Of a DNA stretch of 64,000 nt, positions 51,420 to 61,469 are shown piece by piece. Position numbers and translations under genes: made by a program. The number at the start of each line of letters is the position of its first letter. Within the stretch, counting starts at the first letter, position 1. The stretch lies in assembly GCA_034440635.1 (NCBI GenBank), contig JAOTON010000197.1, positions 549,161-613,160 on the forward strand, in the 5' to 3' direction. Origin of the DNA: Lepas anatifera (lineage: Eukaryota; Arthropoda; Thecostraca; Lepadidae). The notes beneath the pieces were generated by a model. The model had not been told where the DNA came from. It ran no database searches and was given only the letters and a program-made list of their open reading frames with translations.

Positions 51420-53630
51420 CCAGGACAGATCGACCAAGGCTTGACTGAAACAAATCTGAAACTTTGTCTCCGAGGTAGTTTTGGGCCAGGAACACGCCTG
51501 TGAGAATCTTAGCCCCCTCTGATCAATGGTGACCGAGTTTTATCCCGAGGCATTTTCGGGAGGTCACCTTGTAGAGTCATCTTTGATGCTTCATAACTCA
51601 AAAAATCATTGCCTGATCAAGAAGTTTTCTATATCATTAAACTCGTCTTGAAATATACATTATTTCGAAAAAAGAAAATTTTAAATTTAAAAAACATTTT
51701 GACTTTTAGTTCGTTTGACCTTTTCTTCTTTGACCTAGCTCGACTTTTTCGCAGTTGTAATTGGCCTTTTAGACACCTAAAAAAATTTGACTTATAAAAA
51801 ACATTTCGATAAGTTTATTTTCAAAAGGGCGTTCTTGCTATAAATTCCTTTTTTGCACCTAAGGTAGGTATGCAGACCCTTTTTTACCACTGCGGTAGTA
51901 CAGCCTAATGTTTAACACCACAAACAAAGCGATTGCTTTTGTAATCGGTTGCTTGCAATGATATTGCATTGTTTTTGCGAAATTTAAATCGTGCAAGTGT
52001 CAGAATTTATGAGAATTAAGACTTACCCACACGAGGGGGCGGGCAACCAGCCTCCTCAGTTTTCCACAGGTAGTAAAAAAACACCTTGGCACAGCGCCAC
52101 TGTACTTTATCTACCTCTAACTCGAAACTTTTGCAGCTTCTGGAAAAATTTTAGGTCTGGGTCATACCAGGTCAGACCGCCAACCAAGGTCAAGAGACCT
52201 AGCCTATGAAGCTATGAAATGATTACCTTTAAAAATATCATGTGCGGCAACCTCTTCAAGTGAGCAAGTCGAATGTGTTATGATTTCAGGACATTTTTTT
52301 CGCATATATGAGCAGATTCAAATTATTTCCTGGGAATGAAAGGTTTTCAGACACGTTTTTATTACATTGTATGAATCCTCTCAAAAGTATGCTGTGCTGC
52401 ACTGGGCATCTTGTATCCATACTATTTTTCCATCTCCGGGAACGATGTAATTGTGTGAGTTAGTGGTGCTTATAGGATAAGTCATGCTTGTTTCAATTAT
52501 TGATGAAGTCGCGAAATCTTTGTAAATTTTCTTTTAAGGCTCCAAGGCCCATTGCAAATAAGTTTCTTTGCCCTTTCCTTTCAATCACTTTTAAGGGCTG
52601 CTACTTTTCTTTTTATAAATCCTGTCAAAGTTTTTGCCAGTTCAGTTTTAGGAGTCGGAGTCTCACTAGAGTCATCCAGAGACTTTTTACGGAGACCCCG
52701 ACCCCACCACCCAAACGAGCAACTCCCACGATGAAGGGTTAATTAAGGAAAAAAGTTGAACGTCCCACAAGGCATAACGACGGCCATCTACCTCAGGTCG
52801 CCCCCTCACCAGTCAGTTGCCAGCTGACCTACGGTATTTACGGTACCCACCACCTGCCAGTTGACCTAGATTATTTTGCCGGAAGTTGCTAAAATGTCGA
52901 GTTAGTGGTAGATGAAGTACGGTGGCGCTGCGCGAAGGTATTTTTTTACTACATGTAGAAACCTGACGAAACCAGTAGCCCGCCCCCTCGTGTGGGCGCG
53001 TGTTAATTCTCATAAATTCTGACACTTTCACGATGAAAATTTCGTAAAGACAATGCAATATCATTGTAAGCAGCCGATTACAAAAGCAGTCGCTCTGTTT
53101 GCGGTGTTAAACATGAGACTGTGCTACTGCAGTGGTAAAAACCGTCTGCATACCTACCTTAGGTGCTAACATTTGGATTTTATAGCAAGAACACATTTTT
53201 GAAAATTTCTCATCGAAAAATATTTTATGAGACAAAATTTTCTAGGTTTCTAAAAGGGAAATTTCAAGTATGAAAAGGTCAAGCTAGGTCAAAAGGAAAG
53301 TTCAAACGAATTAAAATTCTTTTTTATCTTGAAGTCTTATTTTTTCTTCAAAATAATGTATAGTTCAAGACGAGCTTAATGATATACAAAACTTGTTAAT
53401 CAGGCAAAGCGTTTTTGAGTTATGAAGGATCAGAGATGAGTTTACAAGGTGACCTCCCGAAAATGTCTCGGGCTATAACTCGGTCACCGTTGGTCTGCTG
53501 GGGCTACAATTCTCACAGGCATTTTCCTGGCCCAAAACTACCCCGGAGACAAAGCTTAAGATTTTTTCTAGACATGGTGGCATCAAATTGAAATATTTTT
53601 GGCCATTTTGTCCTGGAATTCCCCCGCTGT
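51420..53630. repeat. Large inverted repeat (arms ~0.75 kb, loop ~0.65 kb)
   Basis: Left arm 51420-52205 and right arm 52850-53630 are diverged reverse complements: GTTTTGGGCCAGGAA with TTCCTGGCCCAAAAC, ACCTAAGGTAGGTATGCAGA with its complement, TGCAATGATATTGCATTG with CAATGCAATATCATTG, and GAGGGGGCGGGC with GCCCGCCCCCTC. The innermost part of each arm is the CG-rich end of the AGGTCA-rich family. The loop contains a truncated SINE. Resembles a foldback element; no protein encoded. Confidence 0.75.
52606..52838 (-). mobile_element. tRNA-SINE copy, head-truncated
   Basis: Body blocks match the 9-kb SINE (GGAGTCGGAGTCTCACTAGA, GGAGACCCCGACCCCACCA, CAGTCAGTTGCCAGC). The tRNA-like head is missing. 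Lies in the loop of the large inverted repeat. Confidence 0.75.
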
Positions 53631-53769
53631 CAATTAAGATCGGGATCTTTAGGTGGATAGTGTAAATCACGGACACATTTTTGGGCTTGTAAAAATTAGA
53701 AGCCGGTGGATTTCGATTTATAATTTTTTCAACTGGTGACAAAAAATTCCCGACCATTGGCCCCAAACA

Positions 53770-54300
53770 TCAGGTGACAAACATCAGTCATCAGGTCACA
53801 CCTCAGGTCAGGTCAAGGTCACTATTTAGTCTAACATATGCAATATGCACATCAATCGAACCGTAGAAGCAGTGTCAACGTAAAGGAATAAAAATAAAAG
53901 TTTTATCGTCCTTTCCTGTAAAGATATTGACCCAAGTCAGAAAATCTCCCAGCAGTTCAGATGACCTCTTAGAGGTCACAGGTAAAACATTGCAACAGGA
54001 ACCTATAGGTTGTAGTACTCGGTAGGGCCATTATTTGCTAGCAGTTTCAATTCGATAGATTCACCCCTTTCTTACTTCTGACACCTTAAACATTTCTGAA
54101 GGTGAAGTCACATAACCTAACCTGGTGACCTGACATGAGATGATCCAGCTTGAATTTTTGGGGAACGCTGCGGAATTGATCAAGGATAAGATGTGTCAAT
54201 TACGGCGGTTCTCCGCGCCGCCGTTTTTTCGTACAACCGGTAAAACCCGAGGGGATGTCAAACACCTCCCCACCGGGACGAGGGTTGAAGTATGAATGTG
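53770..54300 (+). repeat. AGGTCA-rich dispersed repeat, copy within composite
   Basis: CACCTCAGGTCAGGTCAAGG, GATGACCTCTTAGAGGTCAC, TAGGGCCATTATTTGCTAG, GGTGACCTGACATGAGATGA and the CG palindrome TCTCCGCGCCGCCG follow in family order, ending in ACACCTCCCCACCGGGACGA. Confidence 0.6.
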
Positions 54301-54395
54301 TGAACACAATGTTGATATCGTAGTGCGAAATATTTTTACCGTAGCCGTAGCTAAAGTACCGTAATTCCGTACTCGATGAAATATAACGTAGCATA

Positions 54396-54577
54396 TAGGT
54401 GCGTAGCCAGGATTTCGCTCAGGGGGGGGCCAAAATGGCTTCTGGGACAGCTCCAAAAGGGCCCTGATGGGTAAAAATGACTCTGCTTTTTACAGAATCG
54501 TGTCCTCAGCGGGCTCTTCGGGTCCTCAGGGGGGGTGGGGGCTGGCTGTCGCTGCCGCCCTCTTGGCTACGCCCCTG
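54396..54577. mobile_element. 182-bp hAT-type MITE (GCGTAGCCA ends)
   Basis: TAGGTGCGTAGCCA at the left and TGGCTACGCCCCTG at the right are inverted repeats. GTAGCATA (54388-54395) and GTAACATA (54578-54585) are an 8-bp duplication with one mismatch. It interrupts the right end of the composite. A fragment of the same type, GACGAAGCTAGGATTTCACT, lies near 60263. Confidence 0.72.
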
Positions 54578-54665
54578 GTAACATAATTCCGTAGCGTAGT
54601 TTTGGCCAAAATCGAACCGTAACGTAGCATAATTCGGTAACGTAACGTAGCGTAGGCAATCTCTG

Positions 54666-54829
54666 CTCACCAGTCAGTTGCCAGCCGACCTACTTCGAGT
54701 AAACAAAGAGCACCGGAGCGTCTCAGTGGAACCGATTCCAAGCATGCACAATGTGTACATGCACAGTCACTTCATGTTCCTGAGCAACAGGCCGGAGCCC
54801 AACGCTCTAACAACTGAGCTACCGGGCGG
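54666..54829 (-). mobile_element. tRNA-SINE copy, 5' head (split by hAT composite)
   Basis: On the minus strand it starts GCCCGGTAGCTCAGTTGTTA with the polymerase III A box, continues GCGTTGGGCTCCGGCC, and has a box-B-like TCGGTTCCACTGAGAC. It completes the SINE piece at 50888-51093. Confidence 0.8.
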
Positions 54830-54835
54830 CCATAT

Positions 54836-55362
54836 AACCACTGACCCCAAGCGGCATTGGTTTCCAGCGGTAGACATCGGTTCGTTACTTGTTATTGATG
54901 GCATCGACCCTTACATGCAAGAAAGGGATTGTGTTTTCTACGCTTTCTTTGGTACTGAATTTGAGTTCTGAGACCTCCTCATGATTTCTCTTAAGAAGGT
55001 CCAGCTGTTCAGTGTCCTTGATATTGGTAAAGATATCATTCACGTAGCAGTAGTACAGCTGGGGTTTGGTTTCCATTTTCTGCAGTGCGTTTTCTTCCAC
55101 ACAGCACATATAGCTTCGGACAAATAATACTCCCAAGGGAGAACCAATCGCAACGCCATTTACTTGGTCGAAGAGTTTGCCTTCTGGGCATCGAAATGGA
55201 GCACTTTTGTACATCTGGATAGAATCTCTTCCAAAACATCACCTGGTACCCGAGGTGGTGGTAGCTCAGGGTCGTTGAAGGCATAGTTGAGGATAATCTG
55301 AATAGTCTCATCAATGGGAACATTCGTGAAAAGACTCTGGGCGTGAAGTGATTCAATTATGC
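54836..55362 (-). pseudogene. Penelope-like RT fragment, minus strand
   Basis: The minus-strand frame reads SAPFRCPEGKLFDQVNGVAIGSPLG (in two short blocks), VEENALQKMETKPQLY, YCYVNDIFTNIKD and ENTIPFLHVRVD. YVND stands where PLE RTs have Y[IV]DD, so one catalytic Asp is replaced by Asn. Further upstream codons (QIILNYAFNDPELPPPRVP) are in another frame. It faces, head to head, a second PLE fragment that starts at 55363, repeating the arrangement of the 32-41 kb element in a different PLE family. Confidence 0.78.
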
Positions 55363-56770
55363 CCTTTCTCTCTCGGAGAAATTTCGTAGACGAGTTGAAA
55401 GAGTACGTTCCGAGACATCAAATTCCAACGCATCATCGGTGAGTTTAACCCTGGGTACTTTTACGGGAATATAAAGACGCACAAGGCTGGCAACCCGATG
55501 AAACCTATAATATCTCACAGATATCCTGTCTCCGTTTATACTCGGAACGTACTCGTTGAAGTCGTATACGGAATTTCTAGAAATACTCAAGCTCCGAGAG
55601 AGAAAGGGCATAATTGCATCACTTGACGCCCAGAGTCTTTTCACGAACGTTCCCATTGATGAGACTATTCAGATTATCCTCAACTATGCCTTCAACCACC
55701 CTGAGCTACCACAACCTCGGGTACCACGTAATGTTCTGAAAGAAATGATATCCATATGTACAAAAAGTGCTCCATTCCGATGCCCAGAAGGCAAACTCAT
55801 CTACCAAGTAAATGGCATTGCGATTGGTTCTCCCTTGGGAGTATCATTCGCCCGAAGCTATATGTGCTGTGTGGAAGAAAACTCACTGCAGACGATGGAA
55901 ACCAAACCCCACCTGCACTACCGCTACGTGGATGATATCTTTACCGATATCAAGGACGCTACCAACCGAATCTTCTTAAGAGAAATCTTGAAGAGGTCTC
56001 AGAGCTCAAATTCAGTACCGAAGAAAGCGTAGAAAACACAATCCCTTTCTTGGATGTAAAGGTCGATGCCTCAACAACAAGTACCAAACCAATGTCTACC
56101 GCAAAGAGACTAACACCGGCCATTGCCTCAACGGAAAAAGCGAATGTCTCAACGGAAACAGCGTGATCAGAGCCTATTTCTCTCGGGCTCTCACGCACTG
56201 CAGCACCTGGGAGCTCGTCCACCAAGAGCTTGACCGTATCCGTAATATCTTTTCAAGCAATAACTACGAGAAAGAAAACTCGAAGACATCATCCGAATGC
56301 AGCTCAGCAATCACTGCCAGCCCGAAACTAGCAATAAACTGGAAGGCGACAGAATTCACATTTTCTACAAGAGCACCCCAACATCGAAATACACTGGTGA
56401 TGAAAAACAACCTGTCCGCAGAGTACTCGAAGTTGAAGGTGAACAACGTAGTATCCAAATTTAATTTTCCATATGGTGACTGTGCGCACCGTCCAGAATA
56501 TAGTTACGTTGGACAAAAACAAGTCTCTCTCGGAGAATGACGATGCATCTTCAAGAAGGCGCCCCGGAAAAAACTATAAAACGCGACCATAACAAGACTT
56601 TAATCTGGACTATGCTTGTACAGGACACCGACATTTAAGAAGCTGCAGGCCCTGGAATCTGTGTTCATCCGGGACCTGAGCCCCACCATCAACCGTCAAA
56701 TGAACCAGGTCTCCACACTGTCGCTGTTTGATGGGCCCCCTCTAGGGCCCAGACGGTGAAGAACATTGTG
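55363..56770 (+). pseudogene. Penelope-like RT and GIY-YIG remnant, plus strand
   Basis: Successive frames give FYGNIKTHKAGNPMKPIIS (first RT motif), LKLRERKGIIASLDAQSLF and TNVPIDETIQIILNYAF, VNGIAIGSPLGVSFARSY, HYRYVDDIFTDI (catalytic Asp pair), then ENTIPFLDVKVDA. After several stops, a nuclease region reads VVSKFNFPYGDCAHRPEY, SYVG, and in the next frame SRRMTMHLQEGAPEKTIKR. A C-terminal block LQALESVFIRDLSPTINRQ closes it. At least four frameshifts or stops make it inactive. This PLE family differs from the 32-41 kb element (Y-V-D-D and FPYGDC instead of Y-I-D-D and the CPAGNRRC linker). Confidence 0.8.
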
Positions 56771-56977
56771 ATGAATGCATGGGTGTGTGAATGCGATAAA
56801 CTCACCGCTTATGAGAATGTAGAGTGTAGGTTTTAGATAAATGATTTTCATTTTTAAGCGAAAGCGTAAAAATCAAATATCCTGCAATTAAAAAAGTTGC
56901 AACTTCTATCTCACGATGGTGCCGTTTCATTACAACTGCATGAAGTTGAAGCTACTTTTTGGTGTTATTACTCTTAA

Positions 56978-57426
56978 AGAGAATGTGGCACCTTGGTCGA
57001 ATCCTGGAATTCAGTGCAATTAGGCGTACTTTTAGTCGAAAACAATGAAACCACTCATGATTTCTCTGAAAAATGTACAATAAGCTCAACATTTTGATTT
57101 TTAAAATGCTCCTCTAGAAAAACAAATAAATATCAGCCTGTGGATGATGTCACGATCTGGCAACCACTACCATTCTTGAAAAGCTTCAAGGGCTTCGATT
57201 GGCTGATGCTCATCGTGACGTCAGCATATGTCGTCACACCAGCAGCTCACAACAATGGCCGCCCGGCGGGGGCTGATGAGGGGGCTGGTGTCAGGTAGGT
57301 TTTAGCTTTTTTCTAAGGAAATATCGAGTTCCAAGACAAGTGATATATGGAGTACAGAGTTTTCCGACTTGCTTAACAATTTGGTTATCTCAGTTTAAAT
57401 CACGTTATGAAGGTGCCACATTCCCT
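56978..57426 (-). mobile_element. TTAA-flanked MITE (piggyBac-like), copy 2
   Basis: AGAGAATGTGGCACCTT at the left, AAGGTGCCACATTCCCT at the right, each flanked by TTAA (56974-56977 and 57427-57430). Its interior is the reverse complement of the copy at 10069-10737, minus about 220 bases. It interrupts the PLE-derived stretch. Confidence 0.78.
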
Positions 57427-57519
57427 TTAAAGGAAATAAATCGGCATCGAGACGAATCGAACAGAGTGCTAGATGTGTCCTATATTAATGACTGTTTTTT
57501 AATAATTATATGTGCCCAA

Positions 57520-57565
57520 TGACATGCCTGAAAATGTTAATGTGATTAACATAACGTTGATACAT
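57520..57565 (+). ncRNA. Degraded hammerhead-like motif, PLE terminal region (copy 1)
   Basis: CTGAAAA (57528-57534) is followed by a perfect 7-bp hairpin, TGTTAAT-GTG-ATTAACA, then TAACGTT. The layout parallels copy 2 at 58606-58660, but two core bases are changed, so it should be inactive. CATG just upstream can pair with CATG just downstream, as stem I would. Confidence 0.3.
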
Positions 57566-57603
57566 GATTCATTTGGAAAATATTGTTTGAACAGTCCTCG
57601 AAA

Positions 57604-57722
57604 GATGAAAAAGCGTATCAGAAGAATCGAGACTCTAAACCGAAGGCTCATCAATGCCAGATATGCCGTCATTTTCAATCAATAAGACATCAATCAAAAC
57701 CTTTTCCCAAACTAAACCAATG

Positions 57723-57768
<46 letters not shown>

Positions 57769-57776
57769 TGTGTTTA

Positions 57777-57867
<91 letters not shown>
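57604..57867 (+). pseudogene. PLE N-terminal fragment running into TA and TG microsatellites
   Basis: The frame MKKRIRRIETLNRRLINARY then AVIFNQ fits the coiled N-terminal region of PLE proteins just before the ...SFL.KC segment. A TA tract (57724-57766) and a TG tract (57780-57867) follow, replacing the rest of the coding region. GIY-YIG similarity resumes at 57960. Confidence 0.5.
57724..57867. repeat. (TA)n and (TG)n microsatellites
   Basis: About 43 bases of TA, a 14-base spacer, then about 88 bases of uninterrupted TG, then a GTGGGTGTGGG-type decay. Repetitive peptides predicted here are artefacts. Confidence 0.97.
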
Positions 57868-57868
<1 letters not shown>

Positions 57869-57959
57869 GGTGGTTGTGGGTGTGGGTATGGGTGTGTTTG
57901 ATATTAGTAAAGGATGGGAACAGATTTTCGCTGATGCAAGTTTCATTAGATGCATGTAG

Positions 57960-58260
57960 ATGGGTACCATTGCCCCATCAGTGACTGTGCGCCCCGTGCT
58001 AACTCGATATACATCGGACGCACAACTACACTCTCAAGATGTATGACATTCCACCTCCAGGCCAGCGCCCCCAAAAACATACTGAAACGACTCACAAACT
58101 AAAACTCCCCAGAGTTATGCTAATAATATATCCATCATAGCGCGATGCTTTGACAGGAGGCTAACGGTCCTGGAGGCCGTTGATATCAGAGACAGGGACC
58201 CAGAAATCAACAGACAGATGAAGTTGATGGGGACATGATAAACGGCTCCCAACAGGTTAG
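57960..58260 (+). pseudogene. PLE GIY-YIG/C-terminal fragment
   Basis: CPISDCAPRANSIYIGRTTT, then SRCMTFHLQASAPKNILKR, matches the GIY-YIG nuclease of the PLE family at 55.4-56.8 kb (FPYGDC...SYVG...SRRMTMHLQEGAPEKT). Further on FDRRLTVLEAVDIRDRDPEI NRQMK matches its C-terminal block. Only the last ~100 codons remain. Confidence 0.65.
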
Positions 58261-58605
58261 CTCAAACCGTACCGTGTAATGCATATCCGTGAATAGTGAA
58301 TTGTCATTGAGTGTTATGTAATGTTAATGTGTCCTAGTGATGTCGACATGGTGATCAAATAGTTCGTCATACCTGCATTATTTTATTTAAGCCGTTTATC
58401 ATATAACAGAAAGGTTGATAGCAATGTTTGCTCTTTTGCTATTGATGGAGATACCTTCCACGTTAAAAGCACCTGCACACAGGAATAATTCTAGAGCCCT
58501 GTCAGCTCCATTTTCTTCAAATAATTACTGACCGAACCGATCTGCGATTACTTTTGGATTTATAACGTATATCATATGGATTTTTAACTTTGCGTCTTAT
58601 GTCTC

Positions 58606-58660
58606 TCATGTCGTCTGAGGATGTCAATTGGATTGATGAAACGTTACTTGAACATGTTGA
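58606..58660 (+). ncRNA. Hammerhead-ribozyme-like motif, PLE terminal region (copy 2)
   Basis: CTGAGGA (58615-58621) fits the CUGANGA core. GTCAAT-TGG-ATTGAT forms stem II, and GAAAC (58638-58642) fits the second core strand. CATGT upstream (58608-58612) can pair with ACATG downstream (58651-58655) as stem I. Stem III is weak and the cleavage-site base appears wrong, so cleavage is doubtful. PLE terminal repeats are known to carry hammerhead motifs, which supports the call. Confidence 0.4.
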
Positions 58661-58679
58661 AAATATAAGCGCAATTCAC

Positions 58680-58772
58680 TCAGATCTGGACAACCAAGGA
58701 AAAAACCTAGTCCGCAAAGTTGAAAGCCTCACCAAGAAAAAACCAACTCCGAATATTCCGTCATATTTAATG

Positions 58773-58858
<86 letters not shown>
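58680..58858 (+). pseudogene. PLE N-terminal fragment running into a TA microsatellite
   Basis: VRKVESLTKK, then after a one-base shift TNSEYSVIFNE, parallels IRRIETLNRR...ARYAVIFNQ of the fragment at 57604. A TA tract of about 78 bases (58777-58855) begins a few codons later, the same place as in the other fragment. Confidence 0.45.
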
Positions 58859-58860
<2 letters not shown>

Positions 58861-59579
58861 TGTGTGTGTGTTTTGAGAACTTTTTCAAAAGCGTGAGATA
58901 ACATGACATGTTGATATCAAATTTACTGCATTAAAAAGTAAAATATTCGTGCTTCTCCCGTTTCCCCTACGTCTGCTGTGCAACACTGGTGAGGCTGTTT
59001 GAAACCTAAAGATGGGTGCCATCCCTTTCGTGTTGCCTGGAAAGTGCATATGCAAGTGTGCTGTACACTGTCACAAGCCTTGAAAAATTCCCACCGCTGA
59101 ATTCCGATGCCATCACCCTATCCCCCTCCCCGTAACGGCGACTGACAGGCCATTGTCACCGCGCAGTCTAGGCGTCCTTAATCCCTTCCTTCGGTGCTCT
59201 TCGGGAACATTACCTGAGGTATCTTGTTCACAGCATGGTCATCCATCAGCTCTTTTCGTGACATCAATAAGTGAGTGAGCAATTTAATTCAAAGTAGACC
59301 CGAAGGGTCCGCAGCAGAGCCGGCAAAGCGAGGTACAGGGGAACGCCATGTGGTAGGCTGCACGCTGGGAGGGCCGCGCTCACCCCTTTCGCACCGCGTC
59401 AGAGAGATAGGTAGGGGATACAGCGAGAACAGTTCCTATAGTCCTTCCTCCTTCAAAATGTGGATGTTTTTATAGTTCACTTGATGGCCTATAACATAGA
59501 CCTATTAAATAATATTTCACTTTATGTACAGTGTGATCATATGTAGATGAATATAACACTGCTGTTTAGACGTATTCAG
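58861..59579. other. No recognised gene
   Basis: Mixed-composition sequence with no supported coding region or repeat. Confidence 0.45.
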
Positions 59580-59825
59580 GGGGAAAAGGAGTACTTTACC
59601 CTTTCAAATCAGCCTTGGGTGGCCCCTGAAATGGTAGCGACGCCCCTCTGTTAAGTCGATGGCGCATCACTGAAATGTCACTCCCTCCCCTTCCCCAGGA
59701 TGCGAGTAACGGCGCCGCGCCGCCGCGATAGGATTTGTCGCCTTCCTAATGGGTATTTCCGCCCGAGAGTGACATCTCTTGGTCCGGACCACGCTCTCTC
59801 CAGTCGGCAGTCCGGAACCAGGATT
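59580..59825 (-). mobile_element. GGCGGATCC-type MITE, copy 7 (degenerate)
   Basis: Family blocks CCCCTGAAATGGTAG, CTGAAATGTCACTCC, CCCAGGATGCGAG, GATAGGATTTG and TTGGTCCGGA occur in order, but both terminal motifs are eroded (GGAACCAGGAT at the right). Confidence 0.55.
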
Positions 59826-60389
59826 TGTGTTGTTGTGCAATGAGTGGCAGCATTGTGATGTTATCATATGCGATTGATTTTTGACAGGATCTGTTGGACT
59901 TGAAGTGCTGACAATAATTCACCTGAAGACCTGAAGTGCAGGGCCAGGACCTGAAGTGCTAACAACAATTCACGGACTAAACCAGAATAAACAACGGGCC
60001 CTGACGAAATCCCTGTTTAAATCATAAAACGAAGTGCGGTACAATAGGTCAACCCTGAGCCAAACTGTTCAATAAAAAATCCGAATTGTAAATTCCCGAT
60101 ATCCTGGAAGATAGCAAATATCAAGCCAATTAAAAAATGAGGGTAATTCCGCTCATACTGCCAATAATTAACCAATTAGCTTTCTATGCTCTCTATCGAA
60201 AGTTTTTGAAAAAAATAATATTAAAACAAATCTATGGATATTTAATACAGCTTAACATCGGGACGAAGCTAGGATTTCACTCAGAGGGGGGAGGGCTGCG
60301 CCGAAAAGGGTCCCTACGATTGCACCAAAAAGAAAGCAAAAATTTGATGAGAAAAACCTTTAGCGCGTGTTTGCGTCAACTAATAAAAA

Positions 60390-60795
60390 AACGTTTTAAT
60401 AGGCGCATTAACAGAGGGCGGATACCCGCCCCCTGGGTTTTTGAAGACAGGATAAAAACAGTGGCGCGTAGCGCCGCCGTACATGGCATACAAACGCTCT
60501 GACCATTTTTACAACTTTTGATAAAATTTAAGGTTAAGTCAGGTTAGGTCAGGTCACCAATGCAGATCAAGTGACCTCGCCTAAAAAAGGGATTAAAATA
60601 ACATAATTCAGAGCAGGGTAACCTATGTGATTGAAACTCATATCACATAATAACCCAACCGAGTTCTACAAAACATGTTCCGATATTTGTATATCGATGA
60701 CCTAAGAGCAGATATGAGCCATGATCTCTCCTTTGGAAAAAGATGGGAAAATAGCTAAAACTGAATAACGTAGTAATGGATGGTGGTAGAGCATT
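60390..60795 (-). repeat. AGGTCA-rich dispersed repeat, reverse copy
   Basis: Reverse complement of the family's right part: TAGGCGCATTAACAGAGGGC, GGATACCCGCCCC, GTGGCGCGTAGCGCCGCC, CAGGTCACCAATGCAG, ATATCACATAATAACCCAAC, GATATTTGTATATCGATGAC and CATGATCTCTCCTTTGG. A direct second copy lies at 62200-62860. Confidence 0.65.
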
Positions 60796-60799
60796 TACT

Positions 60800-61230
60800 T
60801 TAACCTGCACCCCGGTGGGCCTCCCAGCCCCCTTCGCTCAGGTGGGGGTGTTTGAACACTTCCCTCGAATTCGGCTTCTATGCGGGATAGCGAAATAAAC
60901 GTGAACGCTGGTGGATAGCTCTTACAAATTCATGAAAAAACATATGGTCACTTTTTGGCTCAGGTCAATATTGAGGTCATGACGGGTCAAGGAAAGTGGA
61001 ATTTTGAGTTTAAGTTTTTGGGCTCTAGCGTCTGACAGAGTTGAGTTAGAATCATTATTTAGGCACTCCTCGCTTCCTCTTGTCACGGCAAATCTAGATC
61101 AAAACACAAAAATGACCTGAATTCATGTCAGTTCAAGATCATTTTTCAGCCTAGCATAGTCAATATTTGTATATCAATCGACTTGCAATAGCAATCCAAA
61201 CGCAATGATAAAAAATAAAAGCTGAATCAC
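60800..61230 (+). repeat. Left arm of a long inverted repeat
   Basis: CACCCCGGTGGGCCTC, GGTGTTTGAACACTTCCC, CAGGTCAATATTGAGGTCAT, AAAATGACCTGAATTC, CTAGCATAGTCAATATTTG and AATCGACTTGCAATAGCAAT have reverse-complement partners at 62860-63300. The 1.6 kb between the arms holds the USP fragment. Confidence 0.7.
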
Positions 61231-61469
61231 ATTTTTTTAAATGTGATTCAGAAATAATCTTTTGTTTACAAAAAACAAAACCTTATTGATTATTCTGAAA
61301 TTTAGCGAAATCTGAAATTCGAGGCCTCAGCTCACACCATGATCAAGAGCTTCTCCAATCACTACATTTCTTGAAGATTCTGAGGAAGGGCTGTGTTCTA
61401 ATATATATTCCTTGTGTTTTTGCTATTTTATGCATCCAGGATTCGAGGAGATAGGCCAATTAACAACTT

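Larger units (their letters stand above)
51094..54665. mobile_element. hAT-ended composite (3.57 kb) inside a SINE
   Basis: CAGAGATGGCCTACGC at the left and GCGTAGGCAATCTCTG at the right are 16-bp inverted ends (15 of 16). CTCACCAG at 51086-51093 and 54666-54673 is an exact 8-bp duplication, and the intact SINE at 9 kb holds a single CTCACCAG at the same place. GTAGCG/CGTAACG-rich subterminal sequence occurs at both ends in direct orientation, so a small MITE has gained or duplicated around a ~3-kb interior. The interior holds a large inverted repeat, a third SINE copy, AGGTCA-rich repeats and a 182-bp MITE. No transposase seen. Confidence 0.82.

Noticed and set aside
57583..57984. Frames with YIYIYI, VCVCVC and HTHTHT tracts
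   Set aside because: Direct translations of TA and TG microsatellites; only the short PLE-like segment before them is meaningful.
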